Positions 1-8,603 of a DNA stretch of 64,000 bases are shown in pieces. The notes below the pieces were generated by a model, which worked only from the letters and a program-made list of their open reading frames with translations, searched no databases and was not told the DNA's origin. The stretch lies in assembly GCF_004803895.1 (NCBI RefSeq), contig NZ_CP021978.1:1736001-1800000 (forward strand). The letters run 5' to 3'. The position numbers were made by a program, and so were the translations under genes. The stretch comes from Streptomyces hawaiiensis. Its GTDB lineage: Bacteria; Actinomycetota; Actinomycetes; Streptomycetales; Streptomycetaceae. Position 1 is the first letter of the stretch; each line of letters begins with the position of its first letter.

Positions 1-3000
1 CGGGAACTCGTCGACGTAGCCGACGCACAGGTAGGCGATGATCTCCAGGTGCTCGGGCAGACCGAGGGCGCGGACCATCTCGCGCTCGTCGAAGAAGCTG
101 ACCCAGCCGACGCCGAGGCCTTCGGCGCGGGCGGCGAGCCAGAGGTTCTCCACGGCCAGGGCGGCCGAGTACGGGGCCATCTGGGGCTGGGTGTGACGGC
201 CGAGGGTGTGACGGCCGCCGCGGGTGGGGTCGGCGGTGACGACGATGTTCACCGGCGTGTCGAGGATGGCCTCGATCTTCAGTTCCTTGAACTGCTTCGC
301 CCGGCCCTTGGGGAGGGACTTCGCGTACGCGTCGCGCTGGCGCATGGCCAGTTCGTGCATCGCGCGCCGGGTGTCGGCGGAGCGGATGACGACGAAGTCC
401 CACGGCTGCGAGTGGCCGACGGAGGGAGCGTGGTGGGCGGCCTCCAGGACGCGCAACAGCACCTCGTGCGGGATGGGGTCGCTGCGGAAGCCGTTGCGGA
501 TGTCGCGGCGTTCACGCATGACCTTCAGGACGGCCTCGCGCTCGGCGGGGTCGTAGCCGGGGGCGGCGGGACCGGTGGACTGTCGTGCTTCTGCCACTGC
601 GGCCGCGCTCTCTTCGTCTCGACGTTCCTGGTCCGCCAGGTCTTCCTGTTCGGCGGCCCGGGTGTCCAGGTCGTCGGCGTTCTGGGCGAGTTCGGCGTCG
701 CCGTCGCGAGGAGCCGGGACGGTGACCGCGGGTGCGGGAGGCTCCAGCTCCTCGGGCTGCGCCGGCTGGGACTGCTGCGGGCCCTGCACGGGCTGCCCGG
801 CCTGCTCGTCCGCGGCCGGGGCGGGGAGTACGACGGTGACGTCCTCGGCGGGTGCCGGGGGGTCGGGGGCGGTTCCCTGGGGGGCGGGGCCGGGCTCGAC
901 GGCTTCGGCGGCGGGGGCGGCTGTGACCGCCTCGGGGGCCGCCTGAACCGGAGCTGCCGCTTCGGTGGCGGGGTGGGGCACGAGGGCCTCGGGTGCTTGA
1001 GCGGGTACGGGGGCCTCGGGGTGCGCCGTGGCCTCGGGTGCTTGAGCGGGTGCCGGGGCCTCGGGGTGCGCCGTCGCCGCGGTGGGCTGATCCGGGGCGG
1101 TCGCCTCCGGGGCGGCCTCCGGCTCGGCGGGCGCGGCGGGGTCAGGTGCGTCGTCGGCAGGCACGGCGGCCTGCGCTACCGGATCCGGGGCCGGGGCCGG
1201 GGCGGCGACAGCCTCGGCGACCGGGGCAGGGGCAGGGGCAGCGACGGACTCAGCAGCCGGGGTCGGAGTGGCGACGGACTCAGCAGCCGGGGTCGGAGTG
1301 GCGACGGACTCAGCAGCCGGGGCGGGCTCAGGAGCGGCGACGGCCTCGGCGGACGGAGCGACCGCTTCCTGATCGACCGGCTCGGTGGCCGGGGCGGGCT
1401 CAGGAGCGGCGACGGCCTCGGCGGACGGAGCGACCGCTTCCTGACCGACCGGTTCAGCGGCCGGGGCAACCGTGGCCTGGCCGGGCGCCTCAGGGCCAGG
1501 AGTGGCGGGTTGTGGAACCGTCACCTCGGGCTCCTGCGTGACTGGCGCGGCATCAGTTGCCGTCGGGGGCTGGGGCGCAGTGTCGTCGGCGGTGGCGTCC
1601 GGCTCAGGCGCGACGGCCTCGGGGGCGGACACCGCTGGGCCCGGCGCGGCGGCCTCCGGGGCAACGCCGGCGGCCGGCATCTGCGCAACGGCCTCCGGGG
1701 CCGGTACGTCGGGCGCGTAAGTGGCAGCGTCGGGCGCGTGAACGGCAGCGTCCGGTACCTGGGCGGGAGCGGGAGCCTCTCCACCGGCGGCCTCGACTGG
1801 AGCGACGACGGCGAACTCCGGGCCGGCGGCGGCCTCGGGGAACGGGACCGCCTCAGGAACCTGGCCGGCCTCCACAGCAGGAGCCGACGCCACGGTCTGC
1901 TCGGCGGCCACCGCCGGGCCCTGTCCGCCGGAGGCATCCGGCACGGAAGGCTCAGCAGAAGCACCGGCCGGCTCACCGCCCTGCGCGGAGCCGTCCATGA
2001 CCGGCCCGGGTTGCGAAGCCGACGGCGCAACCGGTGCCGGGGCGGCTGCGGCCGCGATCTCGGCGGCATCCACCTGGCCCGTGTCCGGACCGGCCCCGGC
2101 CTCAGCGGGGTAGTCCGCAACCGCCGCACCCTGCCCGGGAACCGCATACCCGGCCTCGGCCGCCTGGGCCTCGACCACACCAGGGGCGTCACCGGCAGCG
2201 GCGAGTCCGGCCTGGGCGGCGGCCACCCGGCCCTCTGCCGCGTCCACACCCACGTCCGCGGGGTCTTCCCCCTGTGCCGCGGGCATGACCTGCTCCACGG
2301 CGGCCACCCCTGCGGCGGCCACGTGGGCTCCGCCCGGGCCGACGCCCGCACCCGCGGGGTCCGCAGGGGGCTGAACGGCGCCGGCTGCGGCTGCCTGAAC
2401 TTCTGCGGGGACAACACCCGGCCCCACAGGGGCACCCACCGCGGCCTGCCCGGCCTCGGCCGGTGCCGGGGGTGTCGTGTGGCTGGTCTCCGCCGTCACG
2501 CGGGTCGCGACCGCCTGGGCCGTGCCCATCGGTTCCGTTGCCGGAACAACCGTTTCCGCAGGCGCCGCCCCGGCGCTCACCGGGCCCGGGGGCGTGACCG
2601 GTGCGCCCCAGGGGGCGGCGGGCGGCGAGGGCATCTCGGGGGCGCGGGGACCGTCGAGGTACTCGGGGCCCGCCGCGGACGGTGCCGGCTGGCGCACGGG
2701 CGCGTCCGCGGGGCCTCGGTCGGCGAGGGAGCGGACCGGGCTGGCGGAGCTGTCGGGCAGCGGCGGGCCGAGGTGCAGGGGCCGGCGCGGGGTGATGGGC
2801 GGGATCGGCGGCGGGTCCGGCAGACGGACGCCGCCGAGGTCGACCGAGCCGCTGTCGCGGCCGGAGATCTCGTGCGGGCCCGGCTGGTGCACGGTCTCGA
2901 GGACCGGCTCCGGCGCGGGCGGAGGGACCTCGTTGCCCCAGGCGCCCTGGGCGCCCGGCAACAGCAGCAGGTCTTCGTCCTCGGCGGTGGTCTCGGAGAG

Positions 3001-3096
3001 GTAGGTGTACGCACCGTGCGCGGGGGCGCCCGGCTGCTCCACCATGCCTGCGCTCTCCGGCAGTCCCTCGCCCGGGACCTGGCCGGTGTCGGTCAT
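1..3096 (-). CDS. bluB: BluB-type 5,6-dimethylbenzimidazole synthase with very long N-terminal linker (partial, probably BluB-CobT fusion)
   Basis: The first 1032 residues lie in the window and the reading frame is still open at base 1. Residues 1-70 are unremarkable and about 70-840 are an Ala/Pro/Glu-rich, low-complexity linker. From about 845 a nitroreductase fold of the BluB family begins, with RERRDIRNGF near 860 followed by HHAPSVGHSQPWDF and, later, WLAARAEGLGVGWVSFF. BluB converts reduced FMN into 5,6-dimethylbenzimidazole, the lower ligand of cobalamin. In Streptomyces such proteins usually continue into CobT, the phosphoribosyltransferase that activates this base; that part is outside the window, so the fusion is inference. 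The ATG at 3096 follows GAGGGG six bases upstream. CobL lies upstream on the same strand, which supports a cobalamin role. Confidence 0.85.
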   Translation of the reverse strand, partial: MTDTGQVPGEGLPESAGMVEQPGAPAHGAYTYLSETTAEDEDLLLLPGAQGAWGNEVPPPAPEPVLETVHQPGPHEISGRDSGSVDLGGVRLPDPPPIPPITPRRPLHLGPPLPDSSASPVRSLADRGPADAPVRQPAPSAAGPEYLDGPRAPEMPSPPAAPWGAPVTPPGPVSAGAAPAETVVPATEPMGTAQAVATRVTAETSHTTPPAPAEAGQAAVGAPVGPGVVPAEVQAAAAGAVQPPADPAGAGVGPGGAHVAAAGVAAVEQVMPAAQGEDPADVGVDAAEGRVAAAQAGLAAAGDAPGVVEAQAAEAGYAVPGQGAAVADYPAEAGAGPDTGQVDAAEIAAAAAPAPVAPSASQPGPVMDGSAQGGEPAGASAEPSVPDASGGQGPAVAAEQTVASAPAVEAGQVPEAVPFPEAAAGPEFAVVAPVEAAGGEAPAPAQVPDAAVHAPDAATYAPDVPAPEAVAQMPAAGVAPEAAAPGPAVSAPEAVAPEPDATADDTAPQPPTATDAAPVTQEPEVTVPQPATPGPEAPGQATVAPAAEPVGQEAVAPSAEAVAAPEPAPATEPVDQEAVAPSAEAVAAPEPAPAAESVATPTPAAESVATPTPAAESVAAPAPAPVAEAVAAPAPAPDPVAQAAVPADDAPDPAAPAEPEAAPEATAPDQPTAATAHPEAPAPAQAPEATAHPEAPVPAQAPEALVPHPATEAAAPVQAAPEAVTAAPAAEAVEPGPAPQGTAPDPPAPAEDVTVVLPAPAADEQAGQPVQGPQQSQPAQPEELEPPAPAVTVPAPRDGDAELAQNADDLDTRAAEQEDLADQERRDEESAAAVAEARQSTGPAAPGYDPAEREAVLKVMRERRDIRNGFRSDPIPHEVLLRVLEAAHHAPSVGHSQPWDFVVIRSADTRRAMHELAMRQRDAYAKSLPKGRAKQFKELKIEAILDTPVNIVVTADPTRGGRHTLGRHTQPQMAPYSAALAVENLWLAARAEGLGVGWVSFFDEREMVRALGLPEHLEIIAYLCVGYVDEFP
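1241..1446 (-). repeat. Direct repeats inside the BluB linker
   Basis: A 30-bp unit is present twice in full and a third time in part (1241-1270, 1271-1300, 1301-1320), coding for ten-residue Ala/Pro/Thr-Glu-Ser-Val units. Next to it a segment of about 54 bp is repeated with a 72-bp period (starting near 1321 and 1393), coding for 24-residue units. All periods are multiples of three, so the frame of the linker is kept. Confidence 0.9.
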
Positions 3097-3463
3097 GCGT
3101 ACCCCTCGCCCATCGGTTAGTGCTCCTACGACCAGCTCGCCCGGAACGGCGCACCGACCGCCCCGCAGTGAAGAACGAGCGTGCGTCCCCAGCGGCACGA
3201 ACGGTCCGCCCGGAAAAGGCGACAAAGCCATTCACTGGCATTGTTGCGGCCGTACCACCCTCTCGGCAGCTTGATCCGCGAGGGTTCCGCTGTGGACTGC
3301 GCCACGTTGCGCGTCCTCCGGTTCTGCCGTACCACACACACCCCAAAACGGGCGGGTTTTCCGGACATTGACCGACGAAGCGCCGGGCGTCCTTGTGCGG
3401 TGCAGCGATCGGCCAGCCTACCGCGCGCAGTACGACAACCCGATCACGGGGACTGCGGCGGGA
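3097..3463. other. Intergenic region between cobL and the bluB gene
   Basis: This stretch of 367 bases carries no gene I can support. It holds the ribosome binding site of the bluB gene (GAGGGG just upstream of 3096). I searched the minus strand for a cobalamin riboswitch (GCCACTG-type B12 box) and did not find one. Open frames here have no family resemblance that I recognise. Confidence 0.6.
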
Positions 3464-4684
3464 TCAGGCACCGCGGCGCGGCAGCACGCCGCTGAGCAGG
3501 AACGCGACGCTCCGCTCCTTCTCCGTCCAGGCCCGGGTGTCGAGTTCGACGGCCTGCAGCAGGGCGCATTCGACGTCGTAGCCGTGCTCGTTCAGGTCGC
3601 GGCCGATGAGTTCGGCGGCGTCGCGGGTGGCGGCGTGCGTGACGATGCGCTGCGGGCGGCGGTCGGCGACCGCCGAGACGACGGCCGCTCCCCCGGCGCC
3701 GACGCGGACGACGTCCGGTTCGGGGAGGTTCTCCAGGATGTACGGGGCGGTGCCGTGCACGATCTGGAGCTGGACGCCGAGGCGGCGGGCGGCGGCGTCG
3801 GTGCGGGCGCAGGCGGCCCAGTCGCCGTCGACGGCGAGGACGGCGGCGCCGGCGCGGGCGGCCTCGACGGCGAAGGCGCCGCTGCCGCAGCCGATGTCCC
3901 ACACGAGGTCGCCGACGCGGGGCCCGAGGCGGGCGAGTTGGGAGGCGCGCAGCAGCTGGGTCTCGCCCTCGCCGAGGTCCGCGCCGTACGCGTCGGCGGG
4001 CAGGGTCCAGCCGCGCGGTCCGGCGGACGGGTCGCGGCCGGAGATCCAGCCGCCGGCCTCCCCCGCGGTGCCGGGTCCGGCCGGGCCGCCGAGGACGATG
4101 ACGACGTTGGGGTCGCGCCAGGTGTGGTCGGCGGCCTTGTCGGAGGTGACGATCGAGACGCGTTCGCGGGCGGTGCCGAGTTCCTCGCAGATGACGAAGG
4201 AGCGGTGGACTCCTTCGAGGAGCAGCCCGAGTTCGGCGGGGCCGGCGCCGGGTGAGGTGAGGACCGCCACCTTGGTGTGGGCGCGGCACACGTTCACCGC
4301 GCGTCGCAGGGTGCGGGGGTGGGCGACGACCACCTGTGCGTCGTCCCAGGGCATACCGGCGCGGGCGAAGGCGGCGGCGACGGAGGAGACGGCGGGGACG
4401 ACCTCCACCTCCAGGCCGAACTCGGGGGCGCGCAGGGTGCGTACGACGCCGAAGAAGCCGGGGTCGCCGTCGGCGAGCACGACGGCCGTGCCGCGGTGGC
4501 CGGCGATGCGGCGGGCGGCGAGGGCGACACTGCCGAGGCGGATGCGCTCGGCGCCGGCGGGGACCTCGGGCAGCGCCAGGTGGTGGGCGGCACCGGCCAC
4601 GAGCGTGGCGGCACCCAGGGCGGCGCTCGCCGCGGCGGTCAGCGGCGAACCGTCCCAGCCGATCACCGTGACCCGGTCGGCCAT
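3464..4684 (-). CDS. cobL: Precorrin-6Y C5,15-methyltransferase (decarboxylating), CbiE-CbiT fusion
   Basis: The 406-residue protein is a CobL, which methylates C5 and C15 of precorrin-6Y and decarboxylates it in aerobic corrin ring synthesis. Residues 1-200 resemble CbiE: the start MADRVTVIGWDGSPLTAAA is a tetrapyrrole methylase opening, and VVLADGDPGFFGV follows. Residues from about 245 form the CbiT half, with the SAM-binding loop LVWDIGCGSGAFAVEAARAG. Length fits the two-domain family. The frame is open upstream to 4957, but family resemblance begins at the ATG at 4684. The bluB gene follows on the same strand after 367 bases; no B12 riboswitch was recognised upstream of 4684. Confidence 0.93.
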   Translation of the reverse strand: MADRVTVIGWDGSPLTAAASAALGAATLVAGAAHHLALPEVPAGAERIRLGSVALAARRIAGHRGTAVVLADGDPGFFGVVRTLRAPEFGLEVEVVPAVSSVAAAFARAGMPWDDAQVVVAHPRTLRRAVNVCRAHTKVAVLTSPGAGPAELGLLLEGVHRSFVICEELGTARERVSIVTSDKAADHTWRDPNVVIVLGGPAGPGTAGEAGGWISGRDPSAGPRGWTLPADAYGADLGEGETQLLRASQLARLGPRVGDLVWDIGCGSGAFAVEAARAGAAVLAVDGDWAACARTDAAARRLGVQLQIVHGTAPYILENLPEPDVVRVGAGGAAVVSAVADRRPQRIVTHAATRDAAELIGRDLNEHGYDVECALLQAVELDTRAWTEKERSVAFLLSGVLPRRGA

Positions 4685-4829
4685 CGTCGTCAGTCTCCAG
4701 GGGTTTTCGCAGGTCGTCTGCGTGGCGTTGTGGGGAGCAGCCCGGGGGCGGGCTCCGTGAGGGTACCCGGTGGAGGTGCCGGAGGGGGCGCCGGTGTCGT
4801 CGCCGCCGTCGTCCTCCGGGTGGTGGTGG

Positions 4830-5462
4830 TCAGTTCCAGTCGCCGAAGGACGTGAAGCCGTCGCGGAGCTGGTCGCCCACGCCTTCCAGGTCCTCGGGGA
4901 GCAGGCTCCAGACGATGAAGTCGGTGCGTACGTCGCTCCACGTGCCGTCCTCGGCACGGGCCCGGGCTATACAGGCGTTGCGCAGCACGCCCTCGCTGAT
5001 ACAGCCGATCTTCTGGGCGACCTGCTGTGAGGCGGTGTTGTCGGCCGCCGTGCGCAGTTCGATGCGCTCGAACTTCTGGTCCCCCAGGAGCCACTGGGCG
5101 GTGGCCAGCGCGGCCTCGGAGGCGTACCCCTCGCCGCGGGCCCAGGGGGCGATGATGTACGACAGCTCGGTGGAGCGTACGTGCCAGTTGGTCTTGCCGA
5201 GCTGGATGACGCCGACCAGGCGCTGGGTGAGGAACTCGGTGACGGCGAAGTCGATTCCGTGTCCCTCGGTGCGCTGCGCGGGGGCGTAATCGGTGATCCA
5301 GGTGCGGGCGCCGCTTTCCGTGAACGGCTGGGGGACGGAGGTCCAGGCCGCCACCTGTTCGTCGTTCATCATCGCCGCCAGGGCGGCGACGTCGTCTTCG
5401 TCGAGGGGACGCAGCACCAACCGCTCCGTGCTGATGGAGATGTTGGGGAAGGTGCTCGTCAT
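4830..5462 (-). CDS. GNAT-family N-acetyltransferase (RimJ/RimL type)
   Basis: The protein has 210 residues and begins MTSTFPNISISTERLVLRPL, the typical opening of RimJ/RimL-like acetyltransferases. The acetyl-CoA loop region is IAPWARGEGYASEAALA, followed by RIELRTAADNTASQQVAQKIG, which matches motif A and B of the Gcn5 fold. These enzymes move an acetyl group from acetyl-CoA to an amine, often a protein N-terminus or a small molecule; the substrate here is unknown. The ATG at 5462 was chosen because the family alignment begins there. Immediately upstream lie an 11-nt spaced GGTTCACC/GGTTACGG pair and a perfect 8-bp inverted repeat. Confidence 0.85.
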   Translation of the reverse strand: MTSTFPNISISTERLVLRPLDEDDVAALAAMMNDEQVAAWTSVPQPFTESGARTWITDYAPAQRTEGHGIDFAVTEFLTQRLVGVIQLGKTNWHVRSTELSYIIAPWARGEGYASEAALATAQWLLGDQKFERIELRTAADNTASQQVAQKIGCISEGVLRNACIARARAEDGTWSDVRTDFIVWSLLPEDLEGVGDQLRDGFTSFGDWN

Positions 5463-5470
5463 CCGCCGCT

Positions 5471-5518
5471 CCGTAACCTTCGGTGAACCTTCAGGGCATG
5501 CTGAACTGCCCAGCATGC
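5471..5518 (-). promoter_or_regulatory. Candidate regulatory sites upstream of the GNAT gene
   Basis: On the minus strand GGTTCACC (5482-5489) and GGTTACGG (5471-5478) are spaced exactly 11 bases, the geometry of a Streptomyces PhoP direct-repeat unit. Further upstream GCATGCTG (5496-5503) and CAGCATGC (5511-5518) form a perfect inverted repeat with a 7-base centre. The second repeat unit matches PHO boxes poorly, so PhoP binding is only a possibility. Confidence 0.35.
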
Positions 5519-5544
5519 AGCATGAAAGCACTCATCCGCATCAC

Positions 5545-5576
5545 GGGCCCTCCCCCCACCGGGTGGGGGAGGGGCC
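5545..5576 (-). terminator. Hairpin downstream of metQ
   Basis: GGGCCC-T-CCCCCCACC and GGTGGGGGA-GGGGCCC form a long, nearly perfect GC stem with almost no loop. It lies just after the metQ stop codon at 5602 and before the GNAT promoter. There is no U-tract, as is usual for Streptomyces terminators. Confidence 0.75.
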
Positions 5577-5601
5577 CTGTGCGCGAGTGCCGGGGGTGGG
5601 C

Positions 5602-6426
5602 TCAGAAGGAGGCGAGCACGGAGCCGGCGTACTTGTCCTGGATGAACTTCTTGACCTCGGGCGAGGTGAGGAGCTTGGCGAGCTTCTTCACGCGCGGGTC
5701 GTCCTCGTTGCCCTTCTTCACGGCGAGGAAGTTGCCGTAGGGGTTGTTCTTCGGGGACTCCAGGATCAGGGCGTCCTTGGACGGCTTGAGGTCGGACTCG
5801 ATGGCGTAGTTGCCGTTGACGACGGCGGCGTCCACGTCGCCGAGGGAGCGCGGGGTCTGGGCCGCCTCCAGCTCCTTGAACTTGAGGTTCTTGGGGTTCT
5901 TCGCGATGTCGGAGGGGGTCGCCTCGTTGCCGGCGCCCGCCTTGAGGGTGATGAGCCCGTTGGACGCGAGGAGCTTGAGGGCGCGGGCCTCGTTGACCGT
6001 GTCGTTGGGAAGGGCGACGGTCGCACCGCTCTTCAGGTCGTCGGCCTTCTTGACCTTGTGGGAGTAGAGGCCGAGCGGCTCCAGGTGAACCGTGACGACG
6101 GGCACGATGTCGGTGCCGTTCTTCTTGTTGTAGTCGTCGAGGTACGGCTTGTTCTGGAAGTAGTTGGCGCCGACGGAGCCGTCCTGCGTCGCGGGGTTCT
6201 GCGACGTGTAGTCCGTGAACTCCCTGACCTCCAGGTCGAGGCCCTCCTTCTTCGCCAGGTTGTCCTTGACGAAGTTGAGGATCTCGCCGTGCGGGACAGG
6301 GCTCGCGGCGACGACCAGCGGACCGGAGGTGTCGGAGGCGTCCTTGCCCGCGCCACAGGCGCTGAGCCCGAGGGTGAGGGCTCCGGCGGCGAGGACGGCG
6401 GTGGTGATCTTGGCGGTGTTACGCAC
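5602..6426 (-). CDS. metQ: Methionine ABC transporter substrate-binding lipoprotein
   Basis: The 274-residue protein belongs to the NlpA/MetQ family. A lipoprotein signal peptide ends in the lipobox LSAC, with Cys24 as the lipidated residue. The mature part carries typical NlpA signatures such as VPHGEILNFVKDNLAKK, FTDYTSQNPA and VHLEPLGLYSHK. It captures methionine outside the membrane and hands it to MetI-MetN. It is the last gene of metN-metI-metQ, 63 bases after the metI stop, and is followed by a strong hairpin. No anomalies were seen. Confidence 0.95.
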   Translation of the reverse strand: MRNTAKITTAVLAAGALTLGLSACGAGKDASDTSGPLVVAASPVPHGEILNFVKDNLAKKEGLDLEVREFTDYTSQNPATQDGSVGANYFQNKPYLDDYNKKNGTDIVPVVTVHLEPLGLYSHKVKKADDLKSGATVALPNDTVNEARALKLLASNGLITLKAGAGNEATPSDIAKNPKNLKFKELEAAQTPRSLGDVDAAVVNGNYAIESDLKPSKDALILESPKNNPYGNFLAVKKGNEDDPRVKKLAKLLTSPEVKKFIQDKYAGSVLASF

Positions 6427-6489
6427 GAAAAGTGCCTTTCCTTGTGACCTTGCGGGTGGTGCGGCCCCGTTGTGGGTGGACGGGGGGGG

Positions 6490-7197
6490 TCAGGAGGCGG
6501 CTTTGAGGAGCCGCAGCTTGGGGGCGGGGCCCGAGTGGGCGCCGCGGCGGTGCAGGGAGCGGGCCGCGTAGTCGCCGGCGAACTGGATGACCGAGATGAC
6601 GACGGCGAGGATCGCGACGGTGATCCACATCAGCTGGGTCTCGAAGCGCTGGTAGCCGTAGCGGATGGCGATGTCTCCGAGGCCGCCGGCGCCGACGGTG
6701 CCCGCCATGGCGGAGTAGCCGATGAGGGCGACGATCGTGGTGGTGGTGCTGGCGATCAGCGACGGCAGGGACTCGGGGACGAGGACCTTGCGGACGATGG
6801 TCCAGGTGTTGCCGCCCATGGACTGCACGGCCTCGACGAGCCCGTGGTCCACTTCGCGGACGGCCGTCTCGACCAGGCGCGCGAAGAAGGGGATGGCGCC
6901 GACGGCGAGGGGCACGATGGCGGCCTCGCGGCCGATGGTCGTGCCGGTGATCCAGCGGGTGAAGGTCATCAGCGCGACCATCAGGATGATGAAGGGCAGG
7001 GAGCGGGCGATGTTCACGATCTGCCCGATGACCTTGTTCGCGGCGAGGTTCTGGAGCAGGCCGCCGCGGTCGGTCAGGACCAGCAGGATGCCGAGCGGCA
7101 GTCCGCCGACGACGGCGATGAGCGTGGACCAGCCGACCATGTAGAGCGTGTCCCAACACGCCTGTTCCAGCAGGGGCTGCATCTCGGACCAGGTCAC
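6490..7197 (-). CDS. metI: Methionine ABC transporter permease
   Basis: This 235-residue membrane protein has about five hydrophobic segments and the permease EAA loop EAVQSMGGNTWTIVRKVLVPE, which contacts the ATPase. Sequence features such as GWSTLIAVVGGLPLGILLVLT and AMAGTVGAGGLGDIAIRYGY are those of MetI. It forms the membrane channel of the D/L-methionine importer. The start is GTG at 7197, and the GTGA overlap with the metN stop shows translational coupling. Confidence 0.95.
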   Translation of the reverse strand: MTWSEMQPLLEQACWDTLYMVGWSTLIAVVGGLPLGILLVLTDRGGLLQNLAANKVIGQIVNIARSLPFIILMVALMTFTRWITGTTIGREAAIVPLAVGAIPFFARLVETAVREVDHGLVEAVQSMGGNTWTIVRKVLVPESLPSLIASTTTTIVALIGYSAMAGTVGAGGLGDIAIRYGYQRFETQLMWITVAILAVVISVIQFAGDYAARSLHRRGAHSGPAPKLRLLKAAS

Positions 7198-8228
7198 TTG
7201 GCACTCTCCTTCACCAGTTCGGGCTCGTGGCGCAGGACGTCGATCTGGAGGCCCCGTTCACGCAGGAAGCCGATCGGCACGACGTTGTCCTCGTAGCGGC
7301 CGGGCAGTTCGATGCGCATCCGGCCGACCTGGAGACCGCCGACGGTGTCGATGGCGGCACCGAGGATCGATATGTCGATGTTGTAGGTGCGTGAGAGCTG
7401 CGAGATGACGGGCTGGGTGGCGCTCTCACCCTGAAAGGTGACATCGACGACGGTGCGGTCCTCGCCGGTGGCCTCGCCGCCGAGCGGGAACAGCGCGGCG
7501 GCCAGCTCGGAGCCGGGGGTCGCGAGGAGTTCGGTGACCGTGCCGGACTCGACGATGCGTCCGTTCTCCATCAGCGCGGCCGAGTCGCAGACCGACTTCA
7601 CGACGTCCATCTCGTGGGTGATGAGCAGGACGGTCAGACCGAGCTGCCGGTTGAGGTCCCGCAGCAGCGCCAGGATCGACCGGGTCGTCTCCGGGTCGAG
7701 GGCGCTGGTGGCCTCGTCGGACAGCAGCACCTTCGGGTCGCCGGCGAGCGCGCGGGCGATGCCGACGCGCTGCTTCTGACCGCCGGAGAGCTGCGCGGGG
7801 TAGGCCCCCGCCTTGTCGGCGAGGCCGACCAGGTCGAGCAGCTCCAGCGCCTTGCGGGAGCGGTCCCGCCCGGACTTCCCGAGGATCTCCAGCGGCAGCT
7901 CGACGTTGTCCTGGACGGTCCGGGAGGACAGCAGGTTGAAGTGCTGGAAGACCATGCCGATACGGCTGCGCGCCTGCCGCAGTTCCCTTCCGGCGCGCGG
8001 GCCGCGGCCGGCCAGGGCGGTGAGGTCCTGTCCGGCGACGGTAACGGTGCCGGAGGTGGGTCGCTCCAGCAGGTTGACGCAGCGGATGAGCGAGGACTTG
8101 CCGGCGCCGGACTGGCCGATGACGCCGTACACCTCGCCTTCGCGGACGTGCAGGTCGACGCCGTCCAGGGCGGTGACCTCGCGGCCGCGTGCACGGTAGA
8201 CCTTGGTCAGGCCCGAGGTGGTGATCAC
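7194..8228 (-). CDS. metN: Methionine ABC transporter ATP-binding protein
   Basis: The protein has 344 residues from a GTG at 8228, where the family start (V/M)ITTSGLTKVY lies; an ATG at 8285 would add 19 residues that do not belong to the family. The Walker A motif is GQSGAGKS, the signature LSGGQKQR and the Walker B LLSDEATSALDPE. From about residue 250 a NIL regulatory domain follows (VVDVTFQG, then NIDISILGAAIDTVGG). This domain binds methionine and slows transport when the cytoplasmic level is high. It is the first gene of metNIQ, with a Cys/Met-rich leader frame about 200 bases upstream. Confidence 0.95.
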   Translation of the reverse strand: MITTSGLTKVYRARGREVTALDGVDLHVREGEVYGVIGQSGAGKSSLIRCVNLLERPTSGTVTVAGQDLTALAGRGPRAGRELRQARSRIGMVFQHFNLLSSRTVQDNVELPLEILGKSGRDRSRKALELLDLVGLADKAGAYPAQLSGGQKQRVGIARALAGDPKVLLSDEATSALDPETTRSILALLRDLNRQLGLTVLLITHEMDVVKSVCDSAALMENGRIVESGTVTELLATPGSELAAALFPLGGEATGEDRTVVDVTFQGESATQPVISQLSRTYNIDISILGAAIDTVGGLQVGRMRIELPGRYEDNVVPIGFLRERGLQIDVLRHEPELVKESAK

Positions 8229-8435
8229 TGGGATTCCGTCACTGTCGAGTACGCGGGGCGTGGGTGTGCCCGGGCACAGGTGCATTCGGTCAGGGACGCG
8301 ACACGGTTCTCGCTGGGAAGTGGAACCGGGAGAACATGTGCGCGGGGCGGCTCCGGGTCACGCAGCGCTCAGGGCGTGCGGACAGGCCGCGGTCTCGCTT
8401 CGGGGCGCGAGCTCAGGGGGTGGTGCGGGGGCCCT

Positions 8436-8522
8436 CTAGAAGGCGCACATTCGGCACATACAACGAGCACCGGGCGTCATGGTCGCCTCGGTCGCGGGGA
8501 TGCGGTCGCTCGTCGTGGTCAT
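8436..8522 (-). CDS. Short Cys/Met-rich leader peptide upstream of metNIQ
   Basis: A 28-codon frame runs from ATG at 8522 to TAG at 8436 and ends in RCMCRMCAF, with Cys at 21, 23 and 26 and Met at 22 and 25. An inner ATG at 8480 has a better ribosome site (GAGG five bases upstream) and would give a 14-residue peptide with the same Cys/Met tail. It is the only gene-like frame in the 375 bases between the HAD gene and metN. Sulfur-related operons in actinobacteria are known to use cysteine-rich upstream peptides as ribosome-stalling sensors. That this one senses Cys or Met is inference. A classical terminator between 8229 and 8435 is not obvious; only a weak 5-bp stem (8394-8411) is seen. Confidence 0.5.
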   Translation of the reverse strand: MTTTSDRIPATEATMTPGARCMCRMCAF

Positions 8523-8603
8523 GCCGTCAGTAAAACATGCGTACGGTCCTTACCGGCCCCCCGCTGTCCGGATGCTGGACAGCGGTGGACGGGGTCGGCG
8601 CTG

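Noticed and set aside
49..3120. A 1023-codon open frame on the plus strand, rich in Gly and Arg
   Set aside because: It is the mirror of the bluB gene on the minus strand. Its Gly/Arg composition is what antisense reading of Ala/Pro codons gives, and it has no family pattern.
3097..4829. Possible cobalamin riboswitch near cobL and bluB
   Set aside because: No B12 box or matching helix pattern was found on the minus strand.
8229..8285. ATG at 8285 as the metN start
   Set aside because: The extra 19 residues have no family support; GTG 8228 matches the conserved MetN start.
8229..8435. Possible SAM riboswitch before metN
   Set aside because: The conserved SAM-I core (AGAGNGG-TGGAGGGA type) is absent; only a weak 5-bp stem is seen.
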